A stretch of 46,286 bases of DNA from an uncultured delta proteobacterium (GTDB taxonomy: Bacteria > Myxococcota_A > Polyangia > Polyangiales > Polyangiaceae), in NCBI GenBank assembly GCA_903906315.1, contig CAIVJW010000076.1, positions 1 through 46,286 on the forward strand, given 5' to 3'. A model generated the notes under the pieces. The model searched no databases. It had not been told where the DNA came from and worked only from the letters and a program-made list of their open reading frames with translations. The translations under genes and the position numbers were made by a program. Each line of letters starts with the position of its first letter. Within the stretch, counting starts at the first letter, position 1. Below, piece after piece: positions 28,318-38,016 of the stretch.

Positions 28318-31300
28318 TCAGCGGGCCGGGCCTCGCAGCTGCGCGCGCAGCGCCGCGCCGAACGGGGCAGTCTCGCCGGCCTCGAAGGTCGCGACGTCCT
28401 CGACGGCGCGCGCCAGCAGCGGGCTGTCGGCGGCGTCGTAGCAGCGAGCCCGCTGCGCGAGGAAGTCGCCGTGCCACAGGACGTGGGGCTCGAAGGCCGC
28501 GAACGCCTCGACGCACACGCCGCCGCGCGCGTCGATGAAGCGGGCGAGCTCGAGCCGGGTCTGCTGGCGCACGAGGCGCAACACCTCGGCGGCGAACGGC
28601 GTCGCGAGCCTTTCGAAGATCCGCCGCCCGGCCGCGCGATCCGTCGCGGCGAGGCGCGGCGCGAGGGCGAGCGTGCGCACCATGGTGTGCTGTACGGCCC
28701 ACGGGGATCGCTGGTAGCCCGCGATCGTGGCCTCCAGCGCGACCGTGGCTTCGGCCGTGCGCCCCTGGGCGAAGCGGAGCCGGGCTACCAGCGCGTCGGC
28801 GTCGGTCGGCTCGAAGGCGCGCACCCGGTCGATCAGCGCCTGCGCCGCCTCGTCGCCTCGATCGGCGAGCGCCTCGGCGAGCGCGGTGGTCTCGATGGCC
28901 GTCCGCGGATCCCCCGGCTGCGACCGGAATTTGCGCAGCGACCCCTCGAGATCCCCCGTCACCCACGCCCCGAGGGCCTGCACGCGCGCGAGCGAGTCGG
29001 GCGCGCGTGTGGCCTCGTCGAGCGTGCGGTCGGGCGGCGCGCCGTACAGCGTCGGCAGCTCGGCGCGCCAGTCGTCGATGAGCCCCTGGTCGACCTGCCC
29101 GTTCACGAGGTCGGGTCGGCCCTCGCCGCGGGCGGCGGCGAGCCGCGCGAGGTCGCGCACGTCGAAGAGCGCGCGCCCGACGGACCGCGCGAGCGCGAAC
29201 TCGAGCAGGTTGCGGTCGTCCAGGTTGCGCCCCTCCGGGCCGACGGTGGCGGCCACGGCGCGCGCGAGCGACGCGCGGCCGAGGTGGTGGGCGAGGAAGC
29301 CCTCGAGGCCGTCCACGCGCCACGCGGCGAGCATCGCCGACCGGTAGGGCTCCTCCTTGGCGCGCGCGCGCAGCGCCGCCACGTCGTGCACCAGCGGATC
29401 GGCTGCGGCGACGAGGAGCAGGTCGCGCGACTTCGCGCGCCAGGTCTCGACGTGGGGGAAGACGGAGGCGAGCGTCGCGTACACGCTGGCGACGCTGGTC
29501 GCGTCGATCTCGTAGGCCTGGAGCCACTGCACGAAGACGCCGCCGGGGCCGAGGCGCTGGCGGACGGCGTCGTAGAACTCGGCGGTGAAGAGGCTCGAAA
29601 TGCCTGCGCGGTAGGGGTTCGACGGCTCCGAGAAGATGACGTCGTAGCGGCGCGGCGTCGTGAGCAGCACCTCGCGCGCGTCGCCGATCGTGAGGTGGAT
29701 CTTGGGGTCGTCGAGGGCTTCGTGGTTGACGGCGTGGCACGCCTTGGCGACGTGGACGATCGCCGGCTCCAGCTCGACGACGTCGACGGACTTCACGCTC
29801 GGCACGGCGGCGAGCCAGCCCGCCGTGCTGCCCGTGCCGAGGCCGATCACGAGGGCGCTCTGCGGGTCGCGGTGGAGCATCGCGCCGACGAGGCCGCCCA
29901 TCACCTGCGTGGGCGCGTCCCCCCAGGCGGACCCGTCGCTCTTGCCGTTGACGACGAAGTTGAAGCTGTTGCTCGCCTCGAGGGCCAGCCCGGCCTCGAC
30001 GCCGTCCGCCTCCCACACGACGTCCCGCCGCTGGTCGCGCAGCCACCCCTCGATCTCGATGGGCGTGGCGGCCGCGAACCACGCGTCGACGCGACCGGCG
30101 CCGATCGGGCTGTGGCGCCAGACCGCCGTCGGCCCCTCGGTCGCCGCGAGCGCGAGGGCCACGACGCACGCGATCGCGGGCGCGACGAGCGATCCGCGCG
30201 CGGCCCCGCGGCGGTCGACGAAGAGCGCCCCGGCGGCGATCACGACGAGCGCGACCACCGAGAGGCGCCACGCGCCCTGCGCCGTGAGCAGCGGCAGGAG
30301 CAGGAAGCCGCCCGCCAGCGAGCCGGCGATGGCCCCGGCGGTGTTCCACGCGTACGCGAGCCCGACGTGGCGCGCGACGTCGGTGCGACCGCGCCCGAGC
30401 AGCGCGACGAGCAGCGGGAACTGCACCCCCGAGAGGAACGCGGCGGGGAGCACGGCGATCGCGGCGATGACGGACCAGCCCGCCACGTAGCCGGCGAAGC
30501 CGAAGATGCGCAGGCTCCGCAGGGCGATCGCGACGAGCGCGAGCCGGTCGCCGAGGGCGAACGGCAGCGCGAGAAGCAGGGCCTCGAGGGCGCAGGTGAG
30601 CGCGAGCCCGCGCGCCGTCGCGGGGCGATCGGCGCCGAGGAGGGCGTAGGCCGCGCCGCCGAGCCCGATGCCGAGCAGCGCGATCGCGAGGATCAGGCCG
30701 AACGTGTACGAGGATCCGCCGAGGAGCGGCGCGAGCATCCGGTACCAGACGAGCTCCATGAGCAGGAACACGAAGCCGACGAGCGCGGAGGCCGCGTACG
30801 CGAGCCTCGCCGGGGTCGCCGGCCGGTCGGGCGGCGCGGTCGCGTGGGCGGCCGGCACGACGGGGGCGGATCCCACGCCCCTCCGCACGAGCCACGCGGC
30901 CAGCAGGGCCACGCCCGCGTTGAACGCGCAGGCGACCCACAGCGTGCGGCGCGTGCCGATCGTCTCGAGGAGCCAGAAGCTCGCGACCGTGGCGCCGACG
31001 ACCGCGCCGAGCGTGTTCGCGCCGTAGAGCAGCGCGCGCCGCCGCCTGCGCACGTCGTCGCCGGTCTCGACCGCGCGCGCGGCCGCCGGGAGCGTGCCTC
31101 CCATGAGAAACGTCGGCACGCCGAGCACGACGACCGAGATCAGCAGCCGCGCGACCGTGCCCAGCGCGGGCCCGAGGACGGTCGTTCCGCCGAGCGCCGC
31201 GTACGCGCGCCGCGCGATCAGCACGGCGAGCGGCGTGGCCGCGGCCGAGATCGCGACGAGGATCTCGAGGCGCGCGTAGAGGGCGAGCGGTCGAGGTGAA

Positions 31301-31491
31301 CGCTCCGCGCGCCGCCCGAGGACGGCGCTGCCGAGGCCGAGCCCGCCCATGAAGATGGCGAGCACCGCGGCCGACGCCGGCGTGGACGCGCCGAAGATGA
31401 GGCGCAGCTCGCGCAGCCAAGCGACCTGGTACGCGAGCGCGCAGGCGCCCGAACCGAAGAGCAAGAGCGCGATGGGCGCGGTGCGGCGCAT
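28318..31491 (-). CDS. Membrane-fused spermidine-synthase-like protein
   Basis: The protein is 1057 residues. The N-terminal half (to about 520) is a polytopic membrane region starting FGSGACALAYQVAWLRELRL, typical of 'fused' spermidine synthases. A SAM-type Rossmann domain has LVIGLGTGSTAGWLA near residue 549, acidic VVELEP, IGDAREVL, then FSEPSNPYRAGISSLFTAEFY. Classical spermidine synthases have Asp in the DSSDP catalytic loop; here the loop reads SEPSNP, so aminopropyl transfer is uncertain. The last 300 or more residues are helical, TPR-like. It is third gene of the Rieske / 2OG-oxygenase operon, 57 bp after its neighbour. It may act on an amine or a membrane substrate. Confidence 0.85.
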   Translation of the reverse strand: MRRTAPIALLLFGSGACALAYQVAWLRELRLIFGASTPASAAVLAIFMGGLGLGSAVLGRRAERSPRPLALYARLEILVAISAAATPLAVLIARRAYAALGGTTVLGPALGTVARLLISVVVLGVPTFLMGGTLPAAARAVETGDDVRRRRRALLYGANTLGAVVGATVASFWLLETIGTRRTLWVACAFNAGVALLAAWLVRRGVGSAPVVPAAHATAPPDRPATPARLAYAASALVGFVFLLMELVWYRMLAPLLGGSSYTFGLILAIALLGIGLGGAAYALLGADRPATARGLALTCALEALLLALPFALGDRLALVAIALRSLRIFGFAGYVAGWSVIAAIAVLPAAFLSGVQFPLLVALLGRGRTDVARHVGLAYAWNTAGAIAGSLAGGFLLLPLLTAQGAWRLSVVALVVIAAGALFVDRRGAARGSLVAPAIACVVALALAATEGPTAVWRHSPIGAGRVDAWFAAATPIEIEGWLRDQRRDVVWEADGVEAGLALEASNSFNFVVNGKSDGSAWGDAPTQVMGGLVGAMLHRDPQSALVIGLGTGSTAGWLAAVPSVKSVDVVELEPAIVHVAKACHAVNHEALDDPKIHLTIGDAREVLLTTPRRYDVIFSEPSNPYRAGISSLFTAEFYDAVRQRLGPGGVFVQWLQAYEIDATSVASVYATLASVFPHVETWRAKSRDLLLVAAADPLVHDVAALRARAKEEPYRSAMLAAWRVDGLEGFLAHHLGRASLARAVAATVGPEGRNLDDRNLLEFALARSVGRALFDVRDLARLAAARGEGRPDLVNGQVDQGLIDDWRAELPTLYGAPPDRTLDEATRAPDSLARVQALGAWVTGDLEGSLRKFRSQPGDPRTAIETTALAEALADRGDEAAQALIDRVRAFEPTDADALVARLRFAQGRTAEATVALEATIAGYQRSPWAVQHTMVRTLALAPRLAATDRAAGRRIFERLATPFAAEVLRLVRQQTRLELARFIDARGGVCVEAFAAFEPHVLWHGDFLAQRARCYDAADSPLLARAVEDVATFEAGETAPFGAALRAQLRGPAR

Positions 31492-31548
31492 GGCCGCGGA
31501 GGATAGCCCGCCCGCGCGGCGCGCCGCGGGGGAAACCGGGCGCGTTCG

Positions 31549-32373
31549 TCAGCGACGGCGACGCGTCCGCGCCCGCAGCGCGTCGAGCCAGCGCGGATCG
31601 AACACGCCGTCGACGCGGATCGAGTAGCGGAAGAACGGGTCGGGCTCGACGCCGTGGTAGTCCATGTCGTTGAACCAGTAGACCTTCGATCGCACCTCGA
31701 CGCGCTCGCCGCCCTCGGCGTCGCACAGGACGAAGCGCTTGCCGCCGCGTGGGTCGAAGTTGATCGTGTGCGGGATCGTGAGCGTCTTGCCGGGCTCGCT
31801 GTCGCGGTGCACGGGCGCGTGGTCATTGGCCTCGATGCCGAAGAGCACGCAGCGCCCGATCTCGGTGAATGGCAGTCTCTTCACGAACGCGACCGTCCTC
31901 GGCAGGAGCCTCTCGGCGCCCTCGGAGAAGGCCTTTCCGGCGCCAGAGTGCTTGTCTTCCCAGGTGCCGTTCTCGAGGAGGTGGTAGCAGACCTTCCAGG
32001 GGAAGTAGACGCCGTGGCGCATCTTCAGCCACAGCATCTGGCGGCGCGTGAGCGGGTGATCCGTCTCGTCGCCGAAGGTGAAGTCGGCGCGTCGCTCCAC
32101 GTCGAAGACCGACGGGTCGTCCGCGAGCGACACGAGGTCCAGCCACTCCTCGCGCGGGAGGCGCAAGATGACCTCGCCGAGGTCCGCGTAGCCGTCGTCG
32201 TGGACGAAGGGCGCGACGACGCCCATCCACTTCAGGCTGCCGCCCGTGTAGCTCGCCTCGAGATCGGTGAGGGCGAGGCAAATCTCGCGGTCGATCGCCG
32301 GAAGCTCGGACGTGTCGATCACCGGATCGAGGTCGATGAACGGCTCGCCCCAGATGCCGCAGAGCCTGCTCAC
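31549..32373 (-). CDS. Putative 2-oxoglutarate/Fe(II)-dependent oxygenase (paralogue B)
   Basis: This 274-residue protein starts at GTG 32373, overlapping the Rieske gene stop (GTGA). It is a paralogue of 2631-3449 along its whole length, with strong blocks RRQMLWL, VYFPWKV, PRTVAFVKRLPF and WFNDMDYHGVE. The candidate metal and cosubstrate residues are conserved as H189-x-D191, H240 and R249-Y-S251. It lacks one or two short segments and has a basic tail (RARTRRRR). The partner Rieske oxygenase suggests two successive oxidations of one substrate. The substrate itself is unknown. The call is from motifs, not from a recognised named family. Confidence 0.7.
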   Translation of the reverse strand: MSRLCGIWGEPFIDLDPVIDTSELPAIDREICLALTDLEASYTGGSLKWMGVVAPFVHDDGYADLGEVILRLPREEWLDLVSLADDPSVFDVERRADFTFGDETDHPLTRRQMLWLKMRHGVYFPWKVCYHLLENGTWEDKHSGAGKAFSEGAERLLPRTVAFVKRLPFTEIGRCVLFGIEANDHAPVHRDSEPGKTLTIPHTINFDPRGGKRFVLCDAEGGERVEVRSKVYWFNDMDYHGVEPDPFFRYSIRVDGVFDPRWLDALRARTRRRR

Positions 32374-33557
32374 GACGCGCCCTTTCCCGCCCCCTCGGCG
32401 GCCTCGATCAGCGCGCGCGCGACCCGCTGCTCGAAGGCGTGCACGCCGTCCTCGACCGCCGAGTACGCGCGCGGCACGAACGCCCCCGACGCCACCCCGA
32501 GCTGCTGCCGCTCGACGATCGCGCGGTCCTCGGCGTTCGCGCGGTCCCAAAAATCGGCGATCGCCGCAGGGCAAGGCTCGCCCGGGCGGAGCGCGGCGGG
32601 GTGCAGCGCGAGGTCGGCCACGACGCGCGTGCGGGCGACGTCGACGGGGTCGAGGCGGTAGGTGAGCAGGTAGTCGGGCTGCACGCTGATCAGCAGCCCG
32701 GGAAACAGCAGCGCGTCGAAGATCGTGCGCCGGTCCTCGTCGCTCGTGCCCACGAGCCGCGGGCGGCCGTCGAGGCGCGCGGTGGTCGACACGGTCTCGG
32801 CGCCGTCCTCGAGCTCCATCGTGCCGCCGAGCCACGCGCCGTCGCCGAGGCACGAGCTCGCGCGCGAGGTCGGCGTGATCGCCTCGAGCGCGGGGTGCAC
32901 GCCCGGGAAGTGACACGACTCCTGAAAGTTCGCGACGACGAGCTTCCAGTTCGCGGCGACGACGTACTCCACGCGGCGCGCCAGGCGCGTGTGGCGCGGG
33001 CTCGTGCGCACGATCCGCGCGGGCACGCCGGCGATCGCGGCCTCGATCGGCGGGGCGTCCGCCGACAGGCACGCGAACAGCAGGCCGTGCGCGGCCTCGA
33101 CCCGCACGGGGGCGAGCGCGAAGTCGGCGCGGCTCCGGCCCGCGCAGAGCGGCGCCGCGCCCTCGCCGCGCAGCCGCCCCGCGAGGTCGAACTGCCAGCC
33201 GTGGTACGGGCAGCGCAGCGAGGTCGCGCGCCCGGCGTCGCCGACCGCGAGGGGCGCGCCGCGGTGCGGACAGACGTCGTGGAAGGCGCGGATCGCGAGG
33301 TCCTCGCCGCGCACGACGAGGACGCCGGCCTGGGTCAGCGGCGCGCGCAGCCAGGCGCCCGGCGCGATCACGTCGTCCTCGCGCCCGACGCAGCGCCAGG
33401 ACCGATCCCAGATCCGATCGAGCTCGACCGCGAAGACGCCGGGGTCGACATAGGCGCGCGCCGGCAGCGGCGTCGCGCGATCGAGGGGCAGCAGCACCGC
33501 TTCGAGCGCGGCGCGATCGATCGGGGGCGCGGGGCCGGTCACGGCGGCGAGCATCAC
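32370..33557 (-). CDS. Rieske non-haem iron oxygenase, alpha subunit type
   Basis: The protein is 395 residues. The Rieske centre ligands are C96-x-H98 and C116-x2-H119 (DVCPHRGAPLA and RCPYHGWQFD). The catalytic iron site follows NWKLVVANFQESCH: H216, H221 and probably D344 (ANAEDRAIVERQQLG). E213 stands where naphthalene dioxygenase has the bridging Asp. A Glu there is usual in choline/glycine-betaine-type Rieske oxygenases, which act on quaternary amines. It needs a separate reductase, which is not encoded nearby. It is the first gene of the operon with the 2OG-oxygenase-like and spermidine-synthase-like genes. The start may be ATG 33557 or the next codon. Confidence 0.92.
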   Translation of the reverse strand: MMLAAVTGPAPPIDRAALEAVLLPLDRATPLPARAYVDPGVFAVELDRIWDRSWRCVGREDDVIAPGAWLRAPLTQAGVLVVRGEDLAIRAFHDVCPHRGAPLAVGDAGRATSLRCPYHGWQFDLAGRLRGEGAAPLCAGRSRADFALAPVRVEAAHGLLFACLSADAPPIEAAIAGVPARIVRTSPRHTRLARRVEYVVAANWKLVVANFQESCHFPGVHPALEAITPTSRASSCLGDGAWLGGTMELEDGAETVSTTARLDGRPRLVGTSDEDRRTIFDALLFPGLLISVQPDYLLTYRLDPVDVARTRVVADLALHPAALRPGEPCPAAIADFWDRANAEDRAIVERQQLGVASGAFVPRAYSAVEDGVHAFEQRVARALIEAAEGAGKGAS

Positions 33558-33698
33558 GGCTCGGCGCCGGCCCCGTCAAGTCGCGACGCCGCGCGCCGAG
33601 ATCGGCGACCGCCGCGCCTCGGTGGTCGGCCCCGCGGCGTTGCTAGACCCTCGCCGAGAAGCCCTCCGGAGCTCGAACGAGAGGCCGATCCTCTGAAG

Positions 33699-33764
33699 TG
33701 CACCGGTAGGCATGCCGGTGCAGGGCAGCCAAGAAGCTCTGCATGGCAGGGCTCGGATCGATCC
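33699..33764 (+). repeat. Structured dispersed repeat, copy 2
   Basis: It matches 304-371. Hairpin 1 has arms TGCACCGG and CCGGTGCA with an 8-nt loop. Hairpin 2 has AGCTCTGC and GCAGGGCT with a 3-nt loop and is fully paired, counting G-U. The block ends GGGCTCGGATCGATCC. A third hairpin follows (CCCGGCC and GGTCGGG, about 33768-33784), which is not obviously present in copy 1. It lies between the Rieske gene start and the ABC-F gene stop. No good gene is seen here; small frames in this region were rejected. Confidence 0.6.
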
Positions 33765-33822
33765 TAGCCCGGCCGAAGGTCGGGCATTTGGGCCGCTTTG
33801 TGCCGGCTTTCAAGGCGGTGAT

Positions 33823-33850
33823 CGAAAGGGGCGGCGACCGCACCCTTTCG
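33823..33850. terminator. Hairpin downstream of the ABC-F gene
   Basis: CGAAAGGG + GCGG, loop CGA, CCGC + A bulge + CCCTTTCG gives a 12-bp stem. It begins 13 bases past the ABC-F stop at 33863 (minus strand), the normal place for a terminator, although no T-run follows. Its left side overlaps the 14-mer shared with the RT-relic hairpin. Confidence 0.55.
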
Positions 33851-33862
33851 GCGAGGGTCGTG

Positions 33863-35485
<1,623 letters not shown>

Positions 35486-35622
35486 GGGGCGCGAGCGTGT
35501 AGCAGATGGGGCGCCCGTGAGCCCGCCTCCTCGTCCAAGTCTTGCTCGTGCGATCGGCGCGAACGGTGCGGCAACTCGCTTCGGCACCGCCCGCCCCGGT
35601 GATACGGTGCTGCCGCTTGGTC

Positions 35623-36591
35623 ATGCACGCCCGCTCCCCCCTGTCGGCGGCGATCCTGGTCGCCCTCTCCCTGACGACCGCACCTCGCGCCATCCGGGCC
35701 GCGGAGCCAGCGCGCGCCGATCGCGTGGCGGCGCGCACGCTCGCGGAGGCCGGCTTTCGCGCGCTGCAGGCCGGCGACTACGCGACCGCCGTCGAGAAGC
35801 TCGAGCAGGCCGAGAGCACCTTCCACGCCTCGACCAACCTGTATTTTCTCGCCCGGGCCTTCGAGGGCCAGGGCAAGCTGCTCGGCGCGCGGAGGCTCTA
35901 CCTGAAGCTCGTGGCCGAGCGCTTGCCGGCCGACGCGCCCAAGCCGTTCCGCGAGGCGCAGACCAACGCGAGCGGCGCGCTGCTCGCCCTCGACGCGCGC
36001 CTCGTGCACCTCCGCGTCGTGGTCGCCGGGGCGGCGCCCGGCACCCAGGTCGTCGTCCGCGTCGACGGCGCGCCGACCGAGCTGTCCGACGAGCCGCTTC
36101 ACCTCGAGCCGAGGGATCACGACGTCACGGCGTCGACCTCCGACGGCCGATCCGCGACGGCGCGCGTCCCCGGATCCGAGCCGGGGGACCGCACGATCAC
36201 GCTCGATCTCAAGGCGACTGCCGTGGTGGAATCCTTGGCCGCGCCGCCCCCCGAGTCGCTGTTCGCGGGGGTCCTGCCTGCGTCGATCGCCTTCGGGATC
36301 GGGGCGATCGGGATCGGCGTCGGCATCGGCACCGGCGTGGCCTCGCTGGGCAAGGTGCGCGAGCTGAAGGACGCTTGCCCGCAGAACCCGTGCTCGAGCG
36401 ACCACGCCCCGCTCGCCGACTCCGCGCGCACGCTCGGCACCGTGTCGACGGTGGGGTTCGTCGTCGCGGGCGTCGGCGTCGCTGCCGGCGTCACGCTCCT
36501 CGTGCTGCGCCGCCCGTCGACGAAGGACGCGAAGCCGAGCGCCGCACTCCGCGCCGCCCCCACGTCGCTGTCGCTGGAAGGGTCTTTCTGA
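35623..36591 (+). CDS. Exported TPR protein with C-terminal membrane segments
   Basis: The protein is 322 residues. A signal peptide (MHARSPLSAAILVALSLTTA..IRAA) is followed by a TPR-like helical region (about 30-110; AGFRALQAGDYATAVEKLEQAE, and FLARAFEGQGKLLGARRLYLKL). A beta-rich module (about 125-200; VVVRVDGAPTELSDEPLHLEP) is PEGA-like. Two Gly-rich hydrophobic segments and a short cytoplasmic tail end it. This layout is common in myxobacteria next to Ser/Thr kinases and Cys-rich lipoproteins, as here. Its stop overlaps the start of the next gene by one base (TGATG). Confidence 0.8.
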   Translation: MHARSPLSAAILVALSLTTAPRAIRAAEPARADRVAARTLAEAGFRALQAGDYATAVEKLEQAESTFHASTNLYFLARAFEGQGKLLGARRLYLKLVAERLPADAPKPFREAQTNASGALLALDARLVHLRVVVAGAAPGTQVVVRVDGAPTELSDEPLHLEPRDHDVTASTSDGRSATARVPGSEPGDRTITLDLKATAVVESLAAPPPESLFAGVLPASIAFGIGAIGIGVGIGTGVASLGKVRELKDACPQNPCSSDHAPLADSARTLGTVSTVGFVVAGVGVAAGVTLLVLRRPSTKDAKPSAALRAAPTSLSLEGSF

Positions 36592-37961
36592 TGACCGTCG
36601 TCGCGGATCGAAGGCTCGCCGGCGTGCTGGCGCTGCTGGCGGCCACGGGGTTCGCCGCATGCAACGCCGTCTCCGGCGTGGCCGACGTCGAGTTCGGCGC
36701 CACCGCGAGCGGCGACACCTCGGGCAGCGGCGGGGCGACCGGGGCAGGCGGCGCCGGCACGGGCGGCCACGTGGGCCTCGACGCGGGATCGGGCGGCAGC
36801 GGCGGAGCGACGACCGGCACGGGCGGCAGCGGCGGCTGCACAGCGCCGACCAAGCTCTGCAACGGCCAGTGCGTGTCGCCCGGCATCGTGAACGGCTGCG
36901 GCCCCGCGGACTGCGGGCCGTGCAAGGCCTCGGGCGACAACTACCTGCCCGTCTGCGTCGGCGGTCAGTGCGAGAAGCAGTGCGCGCCGGGCTTCGGCGA
37001 TTGCGACAACCACGACAACAACGGCTGCGAGACGCCCACCGGATCGGACGCGACCAACTGCGGGGCCTGCGGCGTCACGTGCGCCCAGGGCACGCTCTGC
37101 GTCGGCGGCGCGTGCACGGCGCCCTGCGCGCCGCCGACCGGCGAGTGCGACGGCAGCCCGCAGGTGATCTGCGAGACGGACCTGTCCACCGACGCCGCGA
37201 GCTGCGGCGCGTGCGGCCACTCGTGCCAGCTCCCGTTCGCGACCAGCAAGTGCGTGGGCGGCGCGTGCGTCGTCGACGTGTGCGCCCAGGGGCGCGGCGA
37301 CTGCGACGGTGACCCGACCAACGGCTGCGAGGTGAAGACCACCAGCGATCCGCTCCACTGCGGCGCTTGCGCGCGGCCCTGCGGCGCCACGCACGTCGAG
37401 GCCGTCACGTGCTCTTCGGGGCTCTGCAAATCGACCTGCGCGCCCGGCTGGGGCAACTGCAACGTCCCGCTCGCGCCCAGCAACGACGACGGTTGCGAGG
37501 ACGACGTCGCGTCGGTGGCCTCCTGCGGCGGCTGCGGCCTCGCGTGCGCGGCGGGCCTCGCGTGCGGCGCGGCCGGGTGCGGCTGCACCGACGCCCTCTC
37601 GTGCGGCCCGGGTGGCACGTGCGCGGCGGGCGTCTGCACCTGCAACGCAAAGGCGTGCGGCGCCGGCGAGACCTGCGCGGCGAACGGCGCCTGCCAGTGC
37701 GGCGCCGGCCCCAACTGCACCAACGGCAAGCGCTGCTGCGGCCTCTCGTGCGTCTCGCAGAACGACCCGAAGCACTGCGGCGGCTGCGGTCACGCCTGCG
37801 CGTTCGGCCTCGAATGCGTGAGCGGCGCCTGCCAGTGCACCGACGACAACCAGTGCGACGCGGGCGGCGGCGGCGCCTGCGTGGCGGGAAACTGCGTGTG
37901 CGGCGGCGGAGCCGCTTGCGCCGACGGGCTCCGGTGCCTGGCGAACGGGACGTGCGGATGA
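36591..37961 (+). CDS. Cysteine-rich surface lipoprotein
   Basis: The protein is 456 residues. A hydrophobic leader ends in GFAAC (Cys 24, plausible lipobox). A Gly/Ser/Thr-rich spacer (GGATGAGGAGTGG type) follows. More than 350 residues of repeated cysteine modules come next, with NCGACGVTC, SCGACGHSC, HCGACARPC and HCGGCGHAC units alternating with GxCDGDPTNGCE-like segments that resemble calcium-binding or disulfide-knotted surface repeats. Such proteins are typical of the myxobacterial outer surface and are often misannotated. The function is unknown; adhesion or matrix contact is a guess. It is co-transcribed with the TPR protein and followed by a Ser/Thr kinase. Confidence 0.85.
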   Translation: MTVVADRRLAGVLALLAATGFAACNAVSGVADVEFGATASGDTSGSGGATGAGGAGTGGHVGLDAGSGGSGGATTGTGGSGGCTAPTKLCNGQCVSPGIVNGCGPADCGPCKASGDNYLPVCVGGQCEKQCAPGFGDCDNHDNNGCETPTGSDATNCGACGVTCAQGTLCVGGACTAPCAPPTGECDGSPQVICETDLSTDAASCGACGHSCQLPFATSKCVGGACVVDVCAQGRGDCDGDPTNGCEVKTTSDPLHCGACARPCGATHVEAVTCSSGLCKSTCAPGWGNCNVPLAPSNDDGCEDDVASVASCGGCGLACAAGLACGAAGCGCTDALSCGPGGTCAAGVCTCNAKACGAGETCAANGACQCGAGPNCTNGKRCCGLSCVSQNDPKHCGGCGHACAFGLECVSGACQCTDDNQCDAGGGGACVAGNCVCGGGAACADGLRCLANGTCG

Positions 37962-38016
37962 CTCCGGGCGCCGCGATCGTGCGACGATCGGGAGTCCCCG
38001 CCGCGTTCGGGGTCGT

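Noticed and set aside
33643-33843. A 66-codon minus-strand frame over repeat copy 2
   Set aside because: It spans the structured repeat, shows no recognisable family, and third-position GC is unlike the true genes. More likely non-coding.
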